Source of the DNA: Paenibacillus riograndensis SBR5
GTDB lineage: Bacteria > Bacillota > Bacilli > Paenibacillales > Paenibacillaceae
Direction: 5' to 3'
DNA: 64,000 bases
Assembly (NCBI RefSeq): GCF_000981585.1
Contig: NZ_LN831776.1
Span: 3,703,187-3,767,186, forward strand
Part shown: positions 33,983 to 44,170 of the stretch, piece after piece
How positions within the stretch are numbered: the first letter of the stretch is position 1
How the letters are laid out: each line of letters starts with the position of its first letter
Position numbers and translations under genes: made by a program
The notes under the pieces: model-generated
Told to the model about the DNA's origin: nothing
What the model saw: the letters and a program-made list of their open reading frames with translations, nothing else
The model's database searches: none

Positions 33983-34216
33983 ATGTCCGATGTATTGGAG
34001 CGTGTAAAACGCATTGTCATCGACCGCTTAGGAGCCGATGAAGCTGAGGTAACATTAGAAGCGTCTTTCAAAGATGATTTGGGTGCTGATTCTCTTGATG
34101 TAGTAGAATTGGTTATGGAATTGGAAGATGAATTCGATATGGAAATCTCTGATGAAGATGCAGAGAAGATTACGACCGTGGGTGAAGTTGTGAAGTACAT
34201 ACAATCTCATACCTAG
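33983..34216 (+). CDS. acpP: Acyl carrier protein
   Basis: 77 residues from ATG 33983 after [28 protein letters not shown] carries the Ser that takes the phosphopantetheine arm. Strongly acidic four-helix protein. The 120-base gap from fabG contains a TATAAT at about 33955, so acpP may have an extra promoter to match its high demand. Followed by a hairpin. Confidence 0.96.
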   Translation: MSDVLERVKRIVIDRLGADEAEVTLEASFKDDLGADSLDVVELVMELEDEFDMEISDEDAEKITTVGEVVKYIQSHT

Positions 34217-34230
34217 AGTCATATGATTGA

Positions 34231-34262
34231 GAGTCCCGTTCCTACAGAGGGCGGGACTTCTC
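34231..34262 (+). terminator. Partial terminator after acpP
   Basis: AGTCCCG pairs with CGGGACT; the T-run is poor, so it may only reduce read-through into fabF. A second hairpin CGCAAGG/CCTTGCG lies at 34333-34351. Confidence 0.65.
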
Positions 34263-34414
34263 CTCATTTTACAGAGCCATAGCAGCAACAAAGGATGCCA
34301 CATGCACCTTTACGGGGAAAATAACTGAATCGCGCAAGGTTTGACCTTGCGGCGACCTAAGTTTATATAGTTTTTCTTACAAGAAGATACAGCCTACAGA
34401 TGGGGTGATTGCGT

Positions 34415-35653
34415 TTGAATCATAGAGTAGTTGTTACAGGTATGGGCGTGATAACATCGCTGGGTACGGATTTGGATACGTTCTGGGATAATCTGATGAG
34501 CGGCAAGTCCGGAGTCTCAACGGTAGATACCTTTGATGTCAGTGAGTACACTACCAAAATTGCAGCATCAGTCAAAGACTTTGATCCAGAGGAACGGTTT
34601 GGCCGCAAAGAAGCACGGAAGATGGACCGTTTTGTCCAGTTTGCCGTGGCCGCCGGAGAAGATGCGCTGAAGGACAGCGGACTTGTGATCGGTGAAGGCA
34701 TCGATGCGGAACGGATCGGGGTATCCGTCGGTTCCGGTATTGGAGGACTGGGCACATGGGAAGACAACCATAATCTCCTTTTGGAGAAAGGCCCCAAACG
34801 TGTCAGCCCGTTCTTCATTCCCATGATGATTGCCAACATGGGCTCAGGGCAGCTGTCGATCAGCTTAGGTGCCAAAGGTCCGAACACAACAACAGTGACG
34901 GCCTGTGCAACAGGAAGCCATTCGATTGGGGAGTCCTTCCGCCTGATCCAGCGCGGCGATGCGGATGCGATGATCTGCGGCGGTTCGGAGGCTACCATCC
35001 GTCCTACCGGAATGGCCGGCTTTTGTGCCATGAGAGCAATGTCTACACACAACGAAGAGCCTGAGAAGGCCAGCCGTCCGTTTGACATGGACCGTGACGG
35101 ATTCGTAATGGGCGAAGGTGCAGGGATTCTGATTCTTGAATCACTGGAGCATGCCGAGAAACGCGGTGCCAAGATCTATGCGGAAGTGATTGGCTACGGT
35201 CTCAGCGCAGATGCCCATCATATGACAGAGCCGGACCCGGATGGTGCAGCACGCTGCATTAAGATGGCGATCCGCGATGCCGGAATTGCACCTGAAGAGA
35301 TTGATTACATTAACGCACATGGAACTTCCACCCCTGTAGGCGACAAGTCAGAAACTTCTGCTGTTAAGAAGGCTCTGGGAGATCATGCCTACAAGGTCGC
35401 GATCAGTTCCACCAAATCCATGACAGGCCACTTGCTTGGTGCTGCCGGGGGTGTGGAAGCGATTATTTGCGGATTGTCTCTGCAAAAGGGAATGATCGCG
35501 CCAACCATTAATTTGGACAATCCTGACCCGGAATGCGACTTGGACTATGTTCCGAATGTTCCGCGCAAAGCAGATCTTAACATCGTTATGTCCAATTCTT
35601 TTGGCTTCGGAGGACATAACGCTACAGTAATTCTCAAAAAATATAATCAGTAA
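34415..35653 (+). CDS. fabF: Beta-ketoacyl-ACP synthase II
   Basis: 412 residues from TTG 34415, seven bases after GGGGTG (TTG 34409 is too close). Cys in [15 protein letters not shown], His in [11 protein letters not shown] and in [14 protein letters not shown], the triad of elongating KAS enzymes. Extends acyl-ACP by two carbons. It is the target class of platensimycin and cerulenin. Confidence 0.96.
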   Translation: MNHRVVVTGMGVITSLGTDLDTFWDNLMSGKSGVSTVDTFDVSEYTTKIAASVKDFDPEERFGRKEARKMDRFVQFAVAAGEDALKDSGLVIGEGIDAERIGVSVGSGIGGLGTWEDNHNLLLEKGPKRVSPFFIPMMIANMGSGQLSISLGAKGPNTTTVTACATGSHSIGESFRLIQRGDADAMICGGSEATIRPTGMAGFCAMRAMSTHNEEPEKASRPFDMDRDGFVMGEGAGILILESLEHAEKRGAKIYAEVIGYGLSADAHHMTEPDPDGAARCIKMAIRDAGIAPEEIDYINAHGTSTPVGDKSETSAVKKALGDHAYKVAISSTKSMTGHLLGAAGGVEAIICGLSLQKGMIAPTINLDNPDPECDLDYVPNVPRKADLNIVMSNSFGFGGHNATVILKKYNQ

Positions 35654-35666
35654 GGGAGACAGTGCG

Positions 35667-36371
35667 GTGAAAGGAGACCTGAAGCAGTTACAAAGCCAAC
35701 TTCAAATCCAATTTCACGATGCTGTACTTCTGAAGCAGGCCTTTACCCATGCCTCATATGTGAATGAACACCGGTTCAATCAGCATCAGGACAACGAGCG
35801 CCTGGAATTTCTGGGCGATGCGGTTCTGGAGCTGACGGTGTCTGAATATTTGTACAATTTGCTTCCGGACAGACCTGAAGGTGAACTGACCAAGCTGCGC
35901 GCGGCAATCGTATGCGAGCCGTCCTTAGTCAGATTTGCCGAGAGTCTGGGCTTTGGGCGTTACGTACTGCTGGGTAAAGGGGAAGAACTTACGGGCGGCA
36001 GAACCCGCCCGGCCTTGCTGGCCGATGTGTTCGAATCCTTTGTGGGAGCGCTTTACCTGGACCAGGGGCTGGAAACGGCCCGGCGGTTTCTGGATAATCA
36101 TGTATTCCCGCTGGTGGAGACGGACGGCAAGCTGCAAATGCAGATGAGCGATTTCAAAACGGAGCTTCAGGAGCTGATTCAGCATCACGGAATGGGTACG
36201 CTGGAATATCGGATTATTGAAGAACGCGGACCGGCACATGAACGGGAATTCGTCTCTGAGGTTTATATGGCGGGCCGGTCACTTGGCAGCGGCAGTGGAC
36301 GTTCCAAGAAAGAAGCGGAGCAGCAGGCGGCAGCGGCAGCACTTTTGCGGCTGAAGGAAGATGGCGCTTAA
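35667..36371 (+). CDS. rnc: Ribonuclease III
   Basis: 234 residues from GTG 35667 after GGGAGA. Catalytic signature [14 protein letters not shown], second acidic cluster in [16 protein letters not shown], and a C-terminal dsRNA-binding domain ([20 protein letters not shown] ... [18 protein letters not shown]). Cuts double-stranded RNA in rRNA processing and turnover. 13 bases after fabF. Confidence 0.96.
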   Translation: MKGDLKQLQSQLQIQFHDAVLLKQAFTHASYVNEHRFNQHQDNERLEFLGDAVLELTVSEYLYNLLPDRPEGELTKLRAAIVCEPSLVRFAESLGFGRYVLLGKGEELTGGRTRPALLADVFESFVGALYLDQGLETARRFLDNHVFPLVETDGKLQMQMSDFKTELQELIQHHGMGTLEYRIIEERGPAHEREFVSEVYMAGRSLGSGSGRSKKEAEQQAAAAALLRLKEDGA

Positions 36372-36415
36372 GTGCCGGCTGCAGGTTTAGGGTTTATTTT
36401 TAGTCTCGCGGAGGA

Positions 36416-36475
36416 GAGCAGCAATGGTCTGAAAGCCGGCGTACTGGCGGAGCTCAGACTTTTGCTGCTCTTTTT
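36416..36475 (+). terminator. Terminator between rnc and smc
   Basis: A two-part stem: GAGCAGCAA/TTGCTGCTC and GTCTGA/TCAGAC, then TTTTT. smc therefore probably has its own promoter or depends on read-through. Confidence 0.85.
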
Positions 36476-36515
36476 CAGAATACAGACTGGATTTTTGTAA
36501 CGATACCATCCTTAA

Positions 36516-36548
36516 AATGGACGGCGAAGCCGTTTCCGCTTGTGGCAA
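36516..36548 (+). repeat. Right-end fragment of the dispersed repeat
   Basis: GGACGGCGAAGCCGTTTCCG, followed by CTTGTGGC, matches the right end of the repeat copies at 29450 and 45221 and, as there, lies about 100 bases before a gene start (smc). Confidence 0.5.
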
Positions 36549-36642
36549 TCAGGAGCTGAAGTCCGCCAGGGGTCCGGTGTTTTAGGGCTATTTTAGGCGG
36601 TGAACCGCTATGGTATAATGGGGCAGAGGTGAATAAGAGGGT

Positions 36643-39600
36643 ATGTTTTTGAAACGGATTGAATTAGCTGGCTTTAAATCATTTGCCGACAAAACGGAAA
36701 TGGAATTCGTGCGCGGAATTACAGCCGTAGTGGGTCCGAACGGCAGCGGCAAAAGCAATATTTCCGACGGTATCCGCTGGGTGCTGGGCGAACAAAGCGC
36801 CAAATCCCTGCGCGGTGGCAAGATGGAGGATATTATTTTTGCCGGGAGCGATGCGCGCAAGGCTGTGAACTACGGGGAAGTGTCGCTTACGCTGGATAAC
36901 GAGGATCATGCGCTGCCTCTGGATTTCAGCGAGGTGACGGTAACCCGCCGTGTGCATCGCAGCGGAGAGAGCGAATACTTGATCAATAAGCAGGCTTGCC
37001 GTCTGAAGGATATCACTGAGCTGTTCATGGATACCGGCATCGGGCGCGAGGCTTATTCGATTATTGGACAAGGCCGGATTGAAGAAATACTCAGCACCCG
37101 TTCCGAGGACCGGCGCGGCATATTTGAAGAAGCCTCAGGGATTGTTAAATATAAATCACGCAAAAGAGATGCGGCGCGCAAGCTCGATGAAACCGAGCAG
37201 AATCTGCTGCGCATTCATGACCTGATCAGTGAGCTGGAGGATCAGGTGGGGCCGCTGAAGGAGCAGTCCGAGAAGGCGATCCGTTACAAGGAACTGCGCG
37301 AGCAGCTCAAGCAGCTGGAGATCTCTGTGTATGTCCACCAGATCGAAGGCATACATACCGCGTGGAAGGAAGGCAATGACCGTCTGGAAGTGCTGCGCGA
37401 CGAGCAGCTTGAGCTGTCCACAATCGTTTCGGCTCATGATGCCAAGCTTGAAAGCGGACGCGCCGAGCTGCGCGCATTGGAAGAAGAAGTGGAGAAGCTG
37501 CAGGAGCAGCTGCTGCGTTATAGTGAAGCTAATGAGAAAAGCGAAGGCTACGGTGAGCTGCTGAAGGAACGCAGACGCAATCTGGAGAGCAACCGGGAGC
37601 AGCTGCTGGCTACCCTTGGATCGGTGGGAGAACGTTCCGAGGGCAGGCAGCGTGAGCTTGCCGAGCTGGAGCATAAGCTGCAGCAAACCCGGCTGGCTCT
37701 TGAAGAGCTGCGAACACAGATTGCGGATGAAGAGTCCAGGCTGGAAGGCGTAGCCGGAGGCATTAACCAGAGCAAGGAAGAGCAGTTGAAGAGTTCGCTG
37801 CTTGAGCTGATGAATCTGATGGCCCAGGCCCGGAATGAAATCCGTTATGCGGACCAGCAGAAAGAAAGCCTGGAGCGCAGAATGAGCCGCAGCCAGGAAG
37901 AGAGCGGGAAATGGACCACGAGGCTGAAGGAATTGACCTCTGCCCAAAACGGGCTAAAGGATAAAATTGCCGGCCTGGGCAAAGAGATCAGTTCGCTCCG
38001 CAATGCATACATCACAGAGAGCGAGCAAACCAGCAAACGGCAGAAGCTGCTGGAGGAGACACAGAGCGGACTCCGCAAATGGGAGCAGAAGCGTGAAGCC
38101 CAGGTTTCCCGGCATGAGACGATGAAGGAAATGCAGGATGATTTTGACGGATTTATGCTCGGCGTCAAAGAGGTGCTGAAGGGTGCGCGCAAAGGTCAGC
38201 TAAGTGGCGTACACGGTGCTGTCGCTGAGCTGATCTCCGTTCCGGAGAAGCTGGAAATGGCTGTCGAGACTGCGCTGGGCGCTTCGCTCCAGCATGTGGT
38301 AATGGATAACGAGGCGGTGTCCCGGCAAGCGATTAGCTTTCTGAAACAGCGTCAGCTGGGACGTGCAACCTTTCTGCCGCTCGATGTCATCCGTGCCCGG
38401 CAGATCGGCGGAAGCGACCGCAGCATGGTGGAAGGTGCGGACGGTTTTGTTGGAATTGGTTCTGAGCTGGTGGGTTTCGAAGACAGATATGCAAGTATAG
38501 TCGGCAGTCTCCTGGGAAATGTGGTTATCGCCGAGAGCCTGGAACAGGCGAACCGCATTGCTGCCAAGTGCCAGTACCGGTATAGAGTGGTGACACTAGA
38601 GGGTGACGTTGTCAATGCGGGCGGTTCCATGACTGGGGGAAGCCAGCACAAGAAGAATAACAGCCTGTTAAGCCGTAAGCGTCAGCTGGACCAGTTGTTC
38701 AGCGAGATTGAGGAGAGCGAGCGGCAGATCGCGAAGCTGAAGCAGGGCATCAGCCGGCTGCGGGAGGAGCAGGAGAATGCTTCACGGAAGCTGGAGGAGC
38801 TGCGCCATAACGGTGATGAGAAGCGTCTGGAGGAGCAGCGCGTCTCTGGTGATCTGAAGCAGCTGGAGCAAGAGCTTCGCCATGTGCAGGAGCAGGTCGA
38901 CGGAGCCGGTGCCGAGCGCAGCGGGTTCGAGAGCGAGGTACGGGCGCTGGAGGAGAGCCGCAAGCAGGCGGCTGCTGAGCTGGAACGGCTGGAGAAGGAA
39001 GAGAAAGAAGCCCATGAGGCGATCCGGAGTGCTGAATCTGCGCGCAAGGCGAATGAGTCGGCTAAGGAAGAGCTGCAGAGCAAGCTGACCGGGATGAAGG
39101 TCACAGAGGGCAAGCTGGACCAGGAGATTTTCTCTCTGGAAGAGCAGGTGCGGCGCATGAGACAGGATGCGGGTTCGCAGGATAAAGAGCTGCGCCAGAG
39201 CCGCAGTCTGCTGATCACGATAGAGAAGGATCTGGAAGAAAACACGAAGGAAGCTGTGAAGCAGAAAGAAGACCTGAACAGCTATCGGCTGAAAAAAGAT
39301 GAGACAGCGGCCAAGCTGGATCTGGCGCGCGCCGACCGTGCGGCGTTGACACGCAAGCTGGAGCTGGCCGAAGGCGAAACCAAGGATCAGCGCCAGGCGC
39401 TCAAATCCGTTGACGACAAGCTGCGCTCCACAGAAGTAGCCGTAGGGCGGCTTGATGTGGAGCTGGACAACATTCTGCGCAAGCTGAGCGACGACTATGA
39501 GCTCAGCTATGAGCTGGCGAAGCAGCGTTATGCGGTGCCTGAGGATGTGCCTGCCGCCCAGATGGAGGTGCAGCGTCTCAAACGCAGCATTTCTTCACTG

Positions 39601-40212
39601 GGCGAGGTGAATCTGGGAGCGATTGAGGAGTATCAGCGCGTGCATGAGCGGTTTACTTTCCTGAGCGGCCAGAAGGATGACCTGGTAGAAGCTAAAACCA
39701 CGCTGTACCACGTTATCCGTGAGATGGAAGAGGAAATGTCCAAACGGTTCAAGATGACCTTTGACGCCATCCGCCGTGAATTCGGCACCGTATTCACCAA
39801 GCTGTTCGGCGGCGGACGGGCCGATCTGATGCTGCTGGACCCTGAGCATATGCTGGACACAGGGATTGATATTGTCGCCCAGCCTCCCGGCAAAAAACTG
39901 CAAAATCTGCAGCTTCTATCCGGTGGAGAGCGGGCACTTACAGCCATGGCGCTGCTGTTCGCCATCCTGCAGGTCAAGCCGGTGCCGTTCTGCGTGCTGG
40001 ATGAGGTCGAAGCTGCCCTCGATGAAGCCAATGTGGTGCGCTTTGCCCAGTATCTGCGCGAATTCTCGGAACAGACACAGTTTATTGTTGTCACTCACCG
40101 CAAGGGAACCATGGAAGAAGCGGATGTGCTCTATGGTGTTACGATGGAAGAAGGCGGCGTATCCAAGCTGGTGTCGGTTAAACTGGAGGATGAGGAAGCG
40201 GAGATTGCTTAG
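36643..40212 (+). CDS. smc: Chromosome segregation SMC protein
   Basis: 1189 residues, the usual length. Walker A GPNGSGKSN at 31-39, long coiled coils of about 170-500 and 680-1010 rich in Glu/Lys/Leu, a hinge of about 515-665 (SGVHGAVAELISVPEKLEMA, NAGGSMTGGSQHKKNN), and the C-terminal ABC signature LSGGERALTAMALLFA with Walker B FCVLDEVEAALDEANV. Works with ScpA/ScpB to organise and separate the chromosome. The start ATG follows AGAGGG. Confidence 0.97.
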   Translation: MFLKRIELAGFKSFADKTEMEFVRGITAVVGPNGSGKSNISDGIRWVLGEQSAKSLRGGKMEDIIFAGSDARKAVNYGEVSLTLDNEDHALPLDFSEVTVTRRVHRSGESEYLINKQACRLKDITELFMDTGIGREAYSIIGQGRIEEILSTRSEDRRGIFEEASGIVKYKSRKRDAARKLDETEQNLLRIHDLISELEDQVGPLKEQSEKAIRYKELREQLKQLEISVYVHQIEGIHTAWKEGNDRLEVLRDEQLELSTIVSAHDAKLESGRAELRALEEEVEKLQEQLLRYSEANEKSEGYGELLKERRRNLESNREQLLATLGSVGERSEGRQRELAELEHKLQQTRLALEELRTQIADEESRLEGVAGGINQSKEEQLKSSLLELMNLMAQARNEIRYADQQKESLERRMSRSQEESGKWTTRLKELTSAQNGLKDKIAGLGKEISSLRNAYITESEQTSKRQKLLEETQSGLRKWEQKREAQVSRHETMKEMQDDFDGFMLGVKEVLKGARKGQLSGVHGAVAELISVPEKLEMAVETALGASLQHVVMDNEAVSRQAISFLKQRQLGRATFLPLDVIRARQIGGSDRSMVEGADGFVGIGSELVGFEDRYASIVGSLLGNVVIAESLEQANRIAAKCQYRYRVVTLEGDVVNAGGSMTGGSQHKKNNSLLSRKRQLDQLFSEIEESERQIAKLKQGISRLREEQENASRKLEELRHNGDEKRLEEQRVSGDLKQLEQELRHVQEQVDGAGAERSGFESEVRALEESRKQAAAELERLEKEEKEAHEAIRSAESARKANESAKEELQSKLTGMKVTEGKLDQEIFSLEEQVRRMRQDAGSQDKELRQSRSLLITIEKDLEENTKEAVKQKEDLNSYRLKKDETAAKLDLARADRAALTRKLELAEGETKDQRQALKSVDDKLRSTEVAVGRLDVELDNILRKLSDDYELSYELAKQRYAVPEDVPAAQMEVQRLKRSISSLGEVNLGAIEEYQRVHERFTFLSGQKDDLVEAKTTLYHVIREMEEEMSKRFKMTFDAIRREFGTVFTKLFGGGRADLMLLDPEHMLDTGIDIVAQPPGKKLQNLQLLSGGERALTAMALLFAILQVKPVPFCVLDEVEAALDEANVVRFAQYLREFSEQTQFIVVTHRKGTMEEADVLYGVTMEEGGVSKLVSVKLEDEEAEIA

Positions 40213-40263
40213 TCCAATGGCTTCGAAGCTGGTTATGCCCACAAAACTTTTAGGAGGAACACG

Positions 40264-41262
40264 ATGAGCTTTTTCCGAAAATTAAAAGAAAGCATCTCCG
40301 GCAAAACGGAGAGCGTAACAAAACAATTCCGCGACGGTCTGGAAAAGACACGCAAGGGGTTCGTGGAGAAGGTATCCGACCTGATCTCCCGCCGCAAGAA
40401 GATAGATGAAGAGTTCTATGAGGAATTGGAAGAGATTCTGATCGGCGCGGATGTCGGTGTAAATACTGTGATGACTCTCGTTGAGGAACTGAGAGCAGAA
40501 GTGAGGCAGAAGCGTATCGAGGATGCATCCGAGCTGCAGCCCATTCTGTCCCGGAAGCTGATGGAGCTGCTGCGCGGTGACGATGACAACAGCCTGAGGG
40601 AGAACCCGGACGGCATTACTGTCATTCTGTTCGTCGGGGTAAACGGTGTCGGCAAGACGACTACCATCGGCAAGCTGGCGCACCGCTACAAACAAGAGGG
40701 CAAAAAGGTTCTGCTCGCCGCAGGCGATACCTTCCGGGCGGGGGCCATAGAGCAATTGGAAGTCTGGGGACAGCGTGCGGGTGTAGATGTCATCAAGCAG
40801 CAGGCTGGTTCTGACCCGGCTGCTGTGATGTTCGATGCTGTGCAGGCTGCCAAGCAGCGGAATGTGGATGTGCTCATCTGCGACACTGCAGGCAGACTGC
40901 AGAACAAAAGCAATCTCATGGAAGAGCTTAACAAAATCTTCCGTGTCATTCAGCGCGAGATTCCCAGTGCACCGCATGAGGTGCTGATGGTGCTGGATGC
41001 CACCACGGGTCAGAATGCATTGACCCAGGCCAAGCTTTTTGGTGAAAAAAGCGGTGTCACCGGCCTGGTGCTGACTAAGCTGGACGGCACGGCCAAAGGC
41101 GGGATTGTCGTTGCCATCCGTCAGGAAATGAATCTTCCGGTGAAGCTCGTCGGCTTAGGCGAGAAGATGGAGGATTTGCAGCCATTTGACTCTACCCAGT
41201 TCGTCCACGCTCTTTTCGCCGGTATGATTTCCGCGGAAGAGGATAACGAAAAACAGGAATAG
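40264..41262 (+). CDS. ftsY: Signal recognition particle receptor FtsY
   Basis: 332 residues after AGGAGGAACACG. N domain, then the SRP GTPase: GVNGVGKTTTIGKLA (125-139), the DTAGRL loop and TKLDGTAKGG. Docks ribosomes carrying SRP to the Sec translocon. The acidic A region is very short, as in Gram-positive FtsY. The ylxM-ffh genes that follow ftsY in B. subtilis are not here; a terminator and an unrelated operon come next. Confidence 0.97.
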   Translation: MSFFRKLKESISGKTESVTKQFRDGLEKTRKGFVEKVSDLISRRKKIDEEFYEELEEILIGADVGVNTVMTLVEELRAEVRQKRIEDASELQPILSRKLMELLRGDDDNSLRENPDGITVILFVGVNGVGKTTTIGKLAHRYKQEGKKVLLAAGDTFRAGAIEQLEVWGQRAGVDVIKQQAGSDPAAVMFDAVQAAKQRNVDVLICDTAGRLQNKSNLMEELNKIFRVIQREIPSAPHEVLMVLDATTGQNALTQAKLFGEKSGVTGLVLTKLDGTAKGGIVVAIRQEMNLPVKLVGLGEKMEDLQPFDSTQFVHALFAGMISAEEDNEKQE

Positions 41263-41303
41263 AGCCAGGTCTTTTTAACCAAACCATAGGAATCTTGGAC
41301 GCC

Positions 41304-41348
41304 AAGAGCGGACGTGCCTCTTTAATAGAAGCATCGGCCGCTCTTTTT
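41304..41348 (+). terminator. Terminator after ftsY
   Basis: AAGAGCGG pairs with CCGCTCTT, followed by TTTC; closes the smc-ftsY unit. Confidence 0.8.
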
Positions 41349-41368
41349 CATGGAAAATACCATAAAAA

Positions 41369-41394
41369 TTCAATATATGAAAAATTCATAATAG
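41369..41394. repeat. 26-nt site, identical to one at 55072-55097
   Basis: Begins TTCAATATATGAAAAATTCA and ends TAATAG. The core TATGAA-AAA-TTCATA is an inverted repeat. The other copy lies 208 bases upstream of the Rtp homologue. Confidence 0.6.
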
Positions 41395-41528
41395 TACTGC
41401 TTGTCAACTCTCCCGCATACAATTCTATGTATTCCTCATATACATATCCTTGATCAACACTTTCTGAGAAAGGAAGCGATTTCAAGCCTGTAACATGGAT
41501 AATAAACTCCACTCTCTTGTTATATATA

Positions 41529-41558
41529 TTGACATTAGCGACATCGTTTACGTATTAT
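41529..41558 (+). promoter_or_regulatory. Promoter of the ATP-grasp operon
   Basis: TTGACA and TATTAT with an 18-base spacer, 100 bases before the ATP-grasp start; the leader between is very AT-rich. Confidence 0.6.
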
Positions 41559-41657
41559 GAATGTATATTTTAATATTTTTGTATGTTGATTTTTGAAATA
41601 TGCAATACTTTGTCAATAAACATAACATACCATATTGATCCGAAAGGAGTCGGGCTC

Positions 41658-43121
41658 ATGTCCAAACTTGATCCTCTGCCCGGACTGTCTCCGTATCCGC
41701 TGCAGCATTTTTACGATGAAATGTATGCTGATGAACGGAGTATCCGGCCGCATTACAAACATGTGAACCGCATGTTTTCCGGGATGAGCCCCGAAGAGCT
41801 GCAGCTCAAACAGAAAATGATGCAGCGTCGGATGATGGAAGAGGGAATTACCTTTACACTGTACAATCCTGCACAGGACCATCCTATGGAGCGTACGATT
41901 CCCTTTGATATGATTCCGCGGATTATCCCCAAAGGGGAATGGGAGCGGCTGGAAGCCGGGATTGTTCAGCGGATCACAGCCTTGAATCTGTTCATTCACG
42001 ATATTTATCATGAGCAATTCATCGTCAAAGACGGCATTGTGCCGCGCCGCATGATCATCTCCAATTGCTATTTCCGTCCGGAGATGTCCGGCTTGCGGGT
42101 GCCCGGCGGCGCTTACGTCACGACCTCGGGGATTGACCTGATCCGTCATCACGACGGGGAATATTATGTGCTTGAGGACAATTTGCGGACTCCTTCAGGG
42201 TTTTCCTACCTATTTAAAGGCAGATCCCTGATGAACCAGTTGTTTCCTGAATTGTCTTTGGCCAGCTCCATCCGGGATGTGGATCACAGCTTGAACCGGT
42301 TCCTCTCTGTATTGCGCAGCCTTTCCCCGTCCCGGACGAAGGACCCGGTGATTGCCCTGCTGACTCCGGGTGAATATAACTCTGCTTACTATGAACATGC
42401 GTTTCTGGCCCAGCAAATGGGAATTCATCTGGTAGAAGGCCGGGATTTGGTTGCCCAGGACCACAAGGTGTATCTGAAGGAAATGAACGGGATGCGGCGC
42501 GTGGATGTATTGTACCGCAGATTGGATGATGATTTCTTAGATCCGCTGGCGTTTCAGCCGAATTCACTCCTGGGAGTGGCCGGGTTGATGAATGCCTACC
42601 GGGCAGGAAATATTGCCATAGCCAATGCACCGGGAACCGGTGTTGCCGATGATAAAGCGATGTACGTATACGTCCCGGATATGATCCGGTATTATCTGAA
42701 CGAAGAACCTATTCTGGGCAATGTCCCTACCTATCTGTTGTCCAGGACGATGGAACGCCAGTATGTGCTGGATCATCTGAAAGAAATGGTAGTTAAAGAA
42801 ACCTCGTTATCCGGCGGGTATGGCATGCTGATTGGCAGCGAGGCCTCCAAAGACGAGCTGGCGGATTTCCGGCTAAAAATTCTTGCCGATCCGGCCCGCT
42901 ACATCGCCCAGCCCATAATGTCACTGTCGAGAGCACCGGTGCTTTCCGGAGGCCGCATGACTCCGCGCCATATTGACCTGCGGGCATTTGTGCTGATGGG
43001 TGCGGACCGCAAGCCGCATGTCATTCCAGGGGGGCTGACCCGTGTCGCCATGAAGGAAGGATCGCTGGTGGTCAACTCATCACAGGGGGGCGGTGTGAAG
43101 GATACTTGGGTAATGGCTTAA
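41658..43121 (+). CDS. Circularly permuted ATP-grasp protein (type 2)
   Basis: 487 residues from ATG 41658 after AAAGGAG. MISNCYFRPEMSGLRVPGGAY-like and YYVLEDNLRTPSGFSYLF are typical of the DUF404/DUF407 ATP-grasp family; RVDVLYRRLDDDFLDPLAF and the late MTPRHIDLRAFVLMG carry the metal and nucleotide residues. ATP-grasp enzymes join a carboxylate to an amine through acyl-phosphate. It is the first gene of a trio with an Alpha-E protein and a transglutaminase-fold protein, predicted by Iyer and colleagues to make or process a peptide; the product is unknown. Confidence 0.88.
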   Translation: MSKLDPLPGLSPYPLQHFYDEMYADERSIRPHYKHVNRMFSGMSPEELQLKQKMMQRRMMEEGITFTLYNPAQDHPMERTIPFDMIPRIIPKGEWERLEAGIVQRITALNLFIHDIYHEQFIVKDGIVPRRMIISNCYFRPEMSGLRVPGGAYVTTSGIDLIRHHDGEYYVLEDNLRTPSGFSYLFKGRSLMNQLFPELSLASSIRDVDHSLNRFLSVLRSLSPSRTKDPVIALLTPGEYNSAYYEHAFLAQQMGIHLVEGRDLVAQDHKVYLKEMNGMRRVDVLYRRLDDDFLDPLAFQPNSLLGVAGLMNAYRAGNIAIANAPGTGVADDKAMYVYVPDMIRYYLNEEPILGNVPTYLLSRTMERQYVLDHLKEMVVKETSLSGGYGMLIGSEASKDELADFRLKILADPARYIAQPIMSLSRAPVLSGGRMTPRHIDLRAFVLMGADRKPHVIPGGLTRVAMKEGSLVVNSSQGGGVKDTWVMA

Positions 43122-43216
43122 GGGCAGGAATTGGCAGGATAACGTCAGTATGGAACATTTACAATCATATATCTTAACAAAGTGCGGCATCTATACGTTA
43201 ACGAGGGAGTGGTACG

Positions 43217-44170
43217 ATGCTGAATCGCAACGCGGAGGCTTTGTTCTGGATTGGCCGATACATTGAGCGGGCGGAGAATCACGCACGGCTGATCGATGTT
43301 CATTATCATATTCAACAGGAAGAGGATTTCCGGGCGGAGGGGCACAAGTGGTCCAGACTGATTGATGCGCTGGGTGTCCGGAATGAATATCAACAGCAGT
43401 TTGACGGCTTCTCCGAGCAGGATGTTTTATCCTTCATTACACTTGATCTTGGCAATGCTAATTCTTTGTTTTCTTGTGTCCATCAGGCCAGAAATAATCT
43501 TCGCACTCTGAGGCAGCATCTCCCCAGCGAGCTGTGGGATATCATCAACAGCTTCAACCTGTGGCTTGGGGAGCAGTCGGTGGCGGATATTCTGAGCGGT
43601 CCCCATCAGTTCTACCAGCAGGTAAAAGAGCGTGCGGCCATGTTCCTCGGTGCAGAGCAGTCCGTGATGCTGCGGGGCAATGAATGGCGGTTCATCGGGA
43701 GCGGGCGGTTTCTGGAAAGGGCAGAGAATACGACCCGGATTCTGCAGGCGGTAACGGTATCCTGCAAGTCCAAGGATATTAACGCGATCTACACCCAGCT
43801 TCAGGCGGTGCTCAAATCAGTAAGCGGCTATCAGGCCTTCCGGCGGTATTATGCAGATGCGATGTCACCGGAGAGCATATTGGAGTTCCTGATCGTGAAT
43901 GCCTATTTTCCCCGTTCGATCCGCTTCTCGTTCCACAAGCTGGAAGAGCATTTAGCGAAGCTAAGGCTGGATTCTTCCGAGAAAGGCTCCGGACATGAGC
44001 GGGTAATCCGCCAGGCCGGCAAGATTAAGGCTGAGCTTGATTATATGGAAAAGGAAGAGATGTCCGGCGATCTAGTGGAGGACGTGCTGCAGTCGTTGAT
44101 GGGTTCCTGCCAGAAGCTGGGGAGAACGATGGAAGGCGCCTTTTTTCGCCGTGAAGGAGTGTCCGCATGA
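43217..44170 (+). CDS. Alpha-E domain protein (DUF403)
   Basis: 317 residues, all-helical. MLNRNAEALFWIGRYIERAE is the constant N-terminus of the Alpha-E family, and RSGRFLERAENTTRILQ-like repeats that helix-ERAE pattern near residue 175. The domain is found only with ATP-grasp and transglutaminase-fold partners, supporting a shared complex. Start ATG 43217 after GAGGGAG; overlaps the next gene by four bases. Confidence 0.88.
   Translation: MLNRNAEALFWIGRYIERAENHARLIDVHYHIQQEEDFRAEGHKWSRLIDALGVRNEYQQQFDGFSEQDVLSFITLDLGNANSLFSCVHQARNNLRTLRQHLPSELWDIINSFNLWLGEQSVADILSGPHQFYQQVKERAAMFLGAEQSVMLRGNEWRFIGSGRFLERAENTTRILQAVTVSCKSKDINAIYTQLQAVLKSVSGYQAFRRYYADAMSPESILEFLIVNAYFPRSIRFSFHKLEEHLAKLRLDSSEKGSGHERVIRQAGKIKAELDYMEKEEMSGDLVEDVLQSLMGSCQKLGRTMEGAFFRREGVSA

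Noticed and set aside
37156..39245. Long minus-strand frames opposite smc
   Set aside because: Leu/Gln/Ser-rich shadows of the coiled-coil codons; no starts with ribosome sites.
41369..41394. PlcR box
   Set aside because: TATGAA-AAA-TTCATA resembles the TATGnAnnnnTnCATA site but is one base short, and plcR is specific to the B. cereus group.
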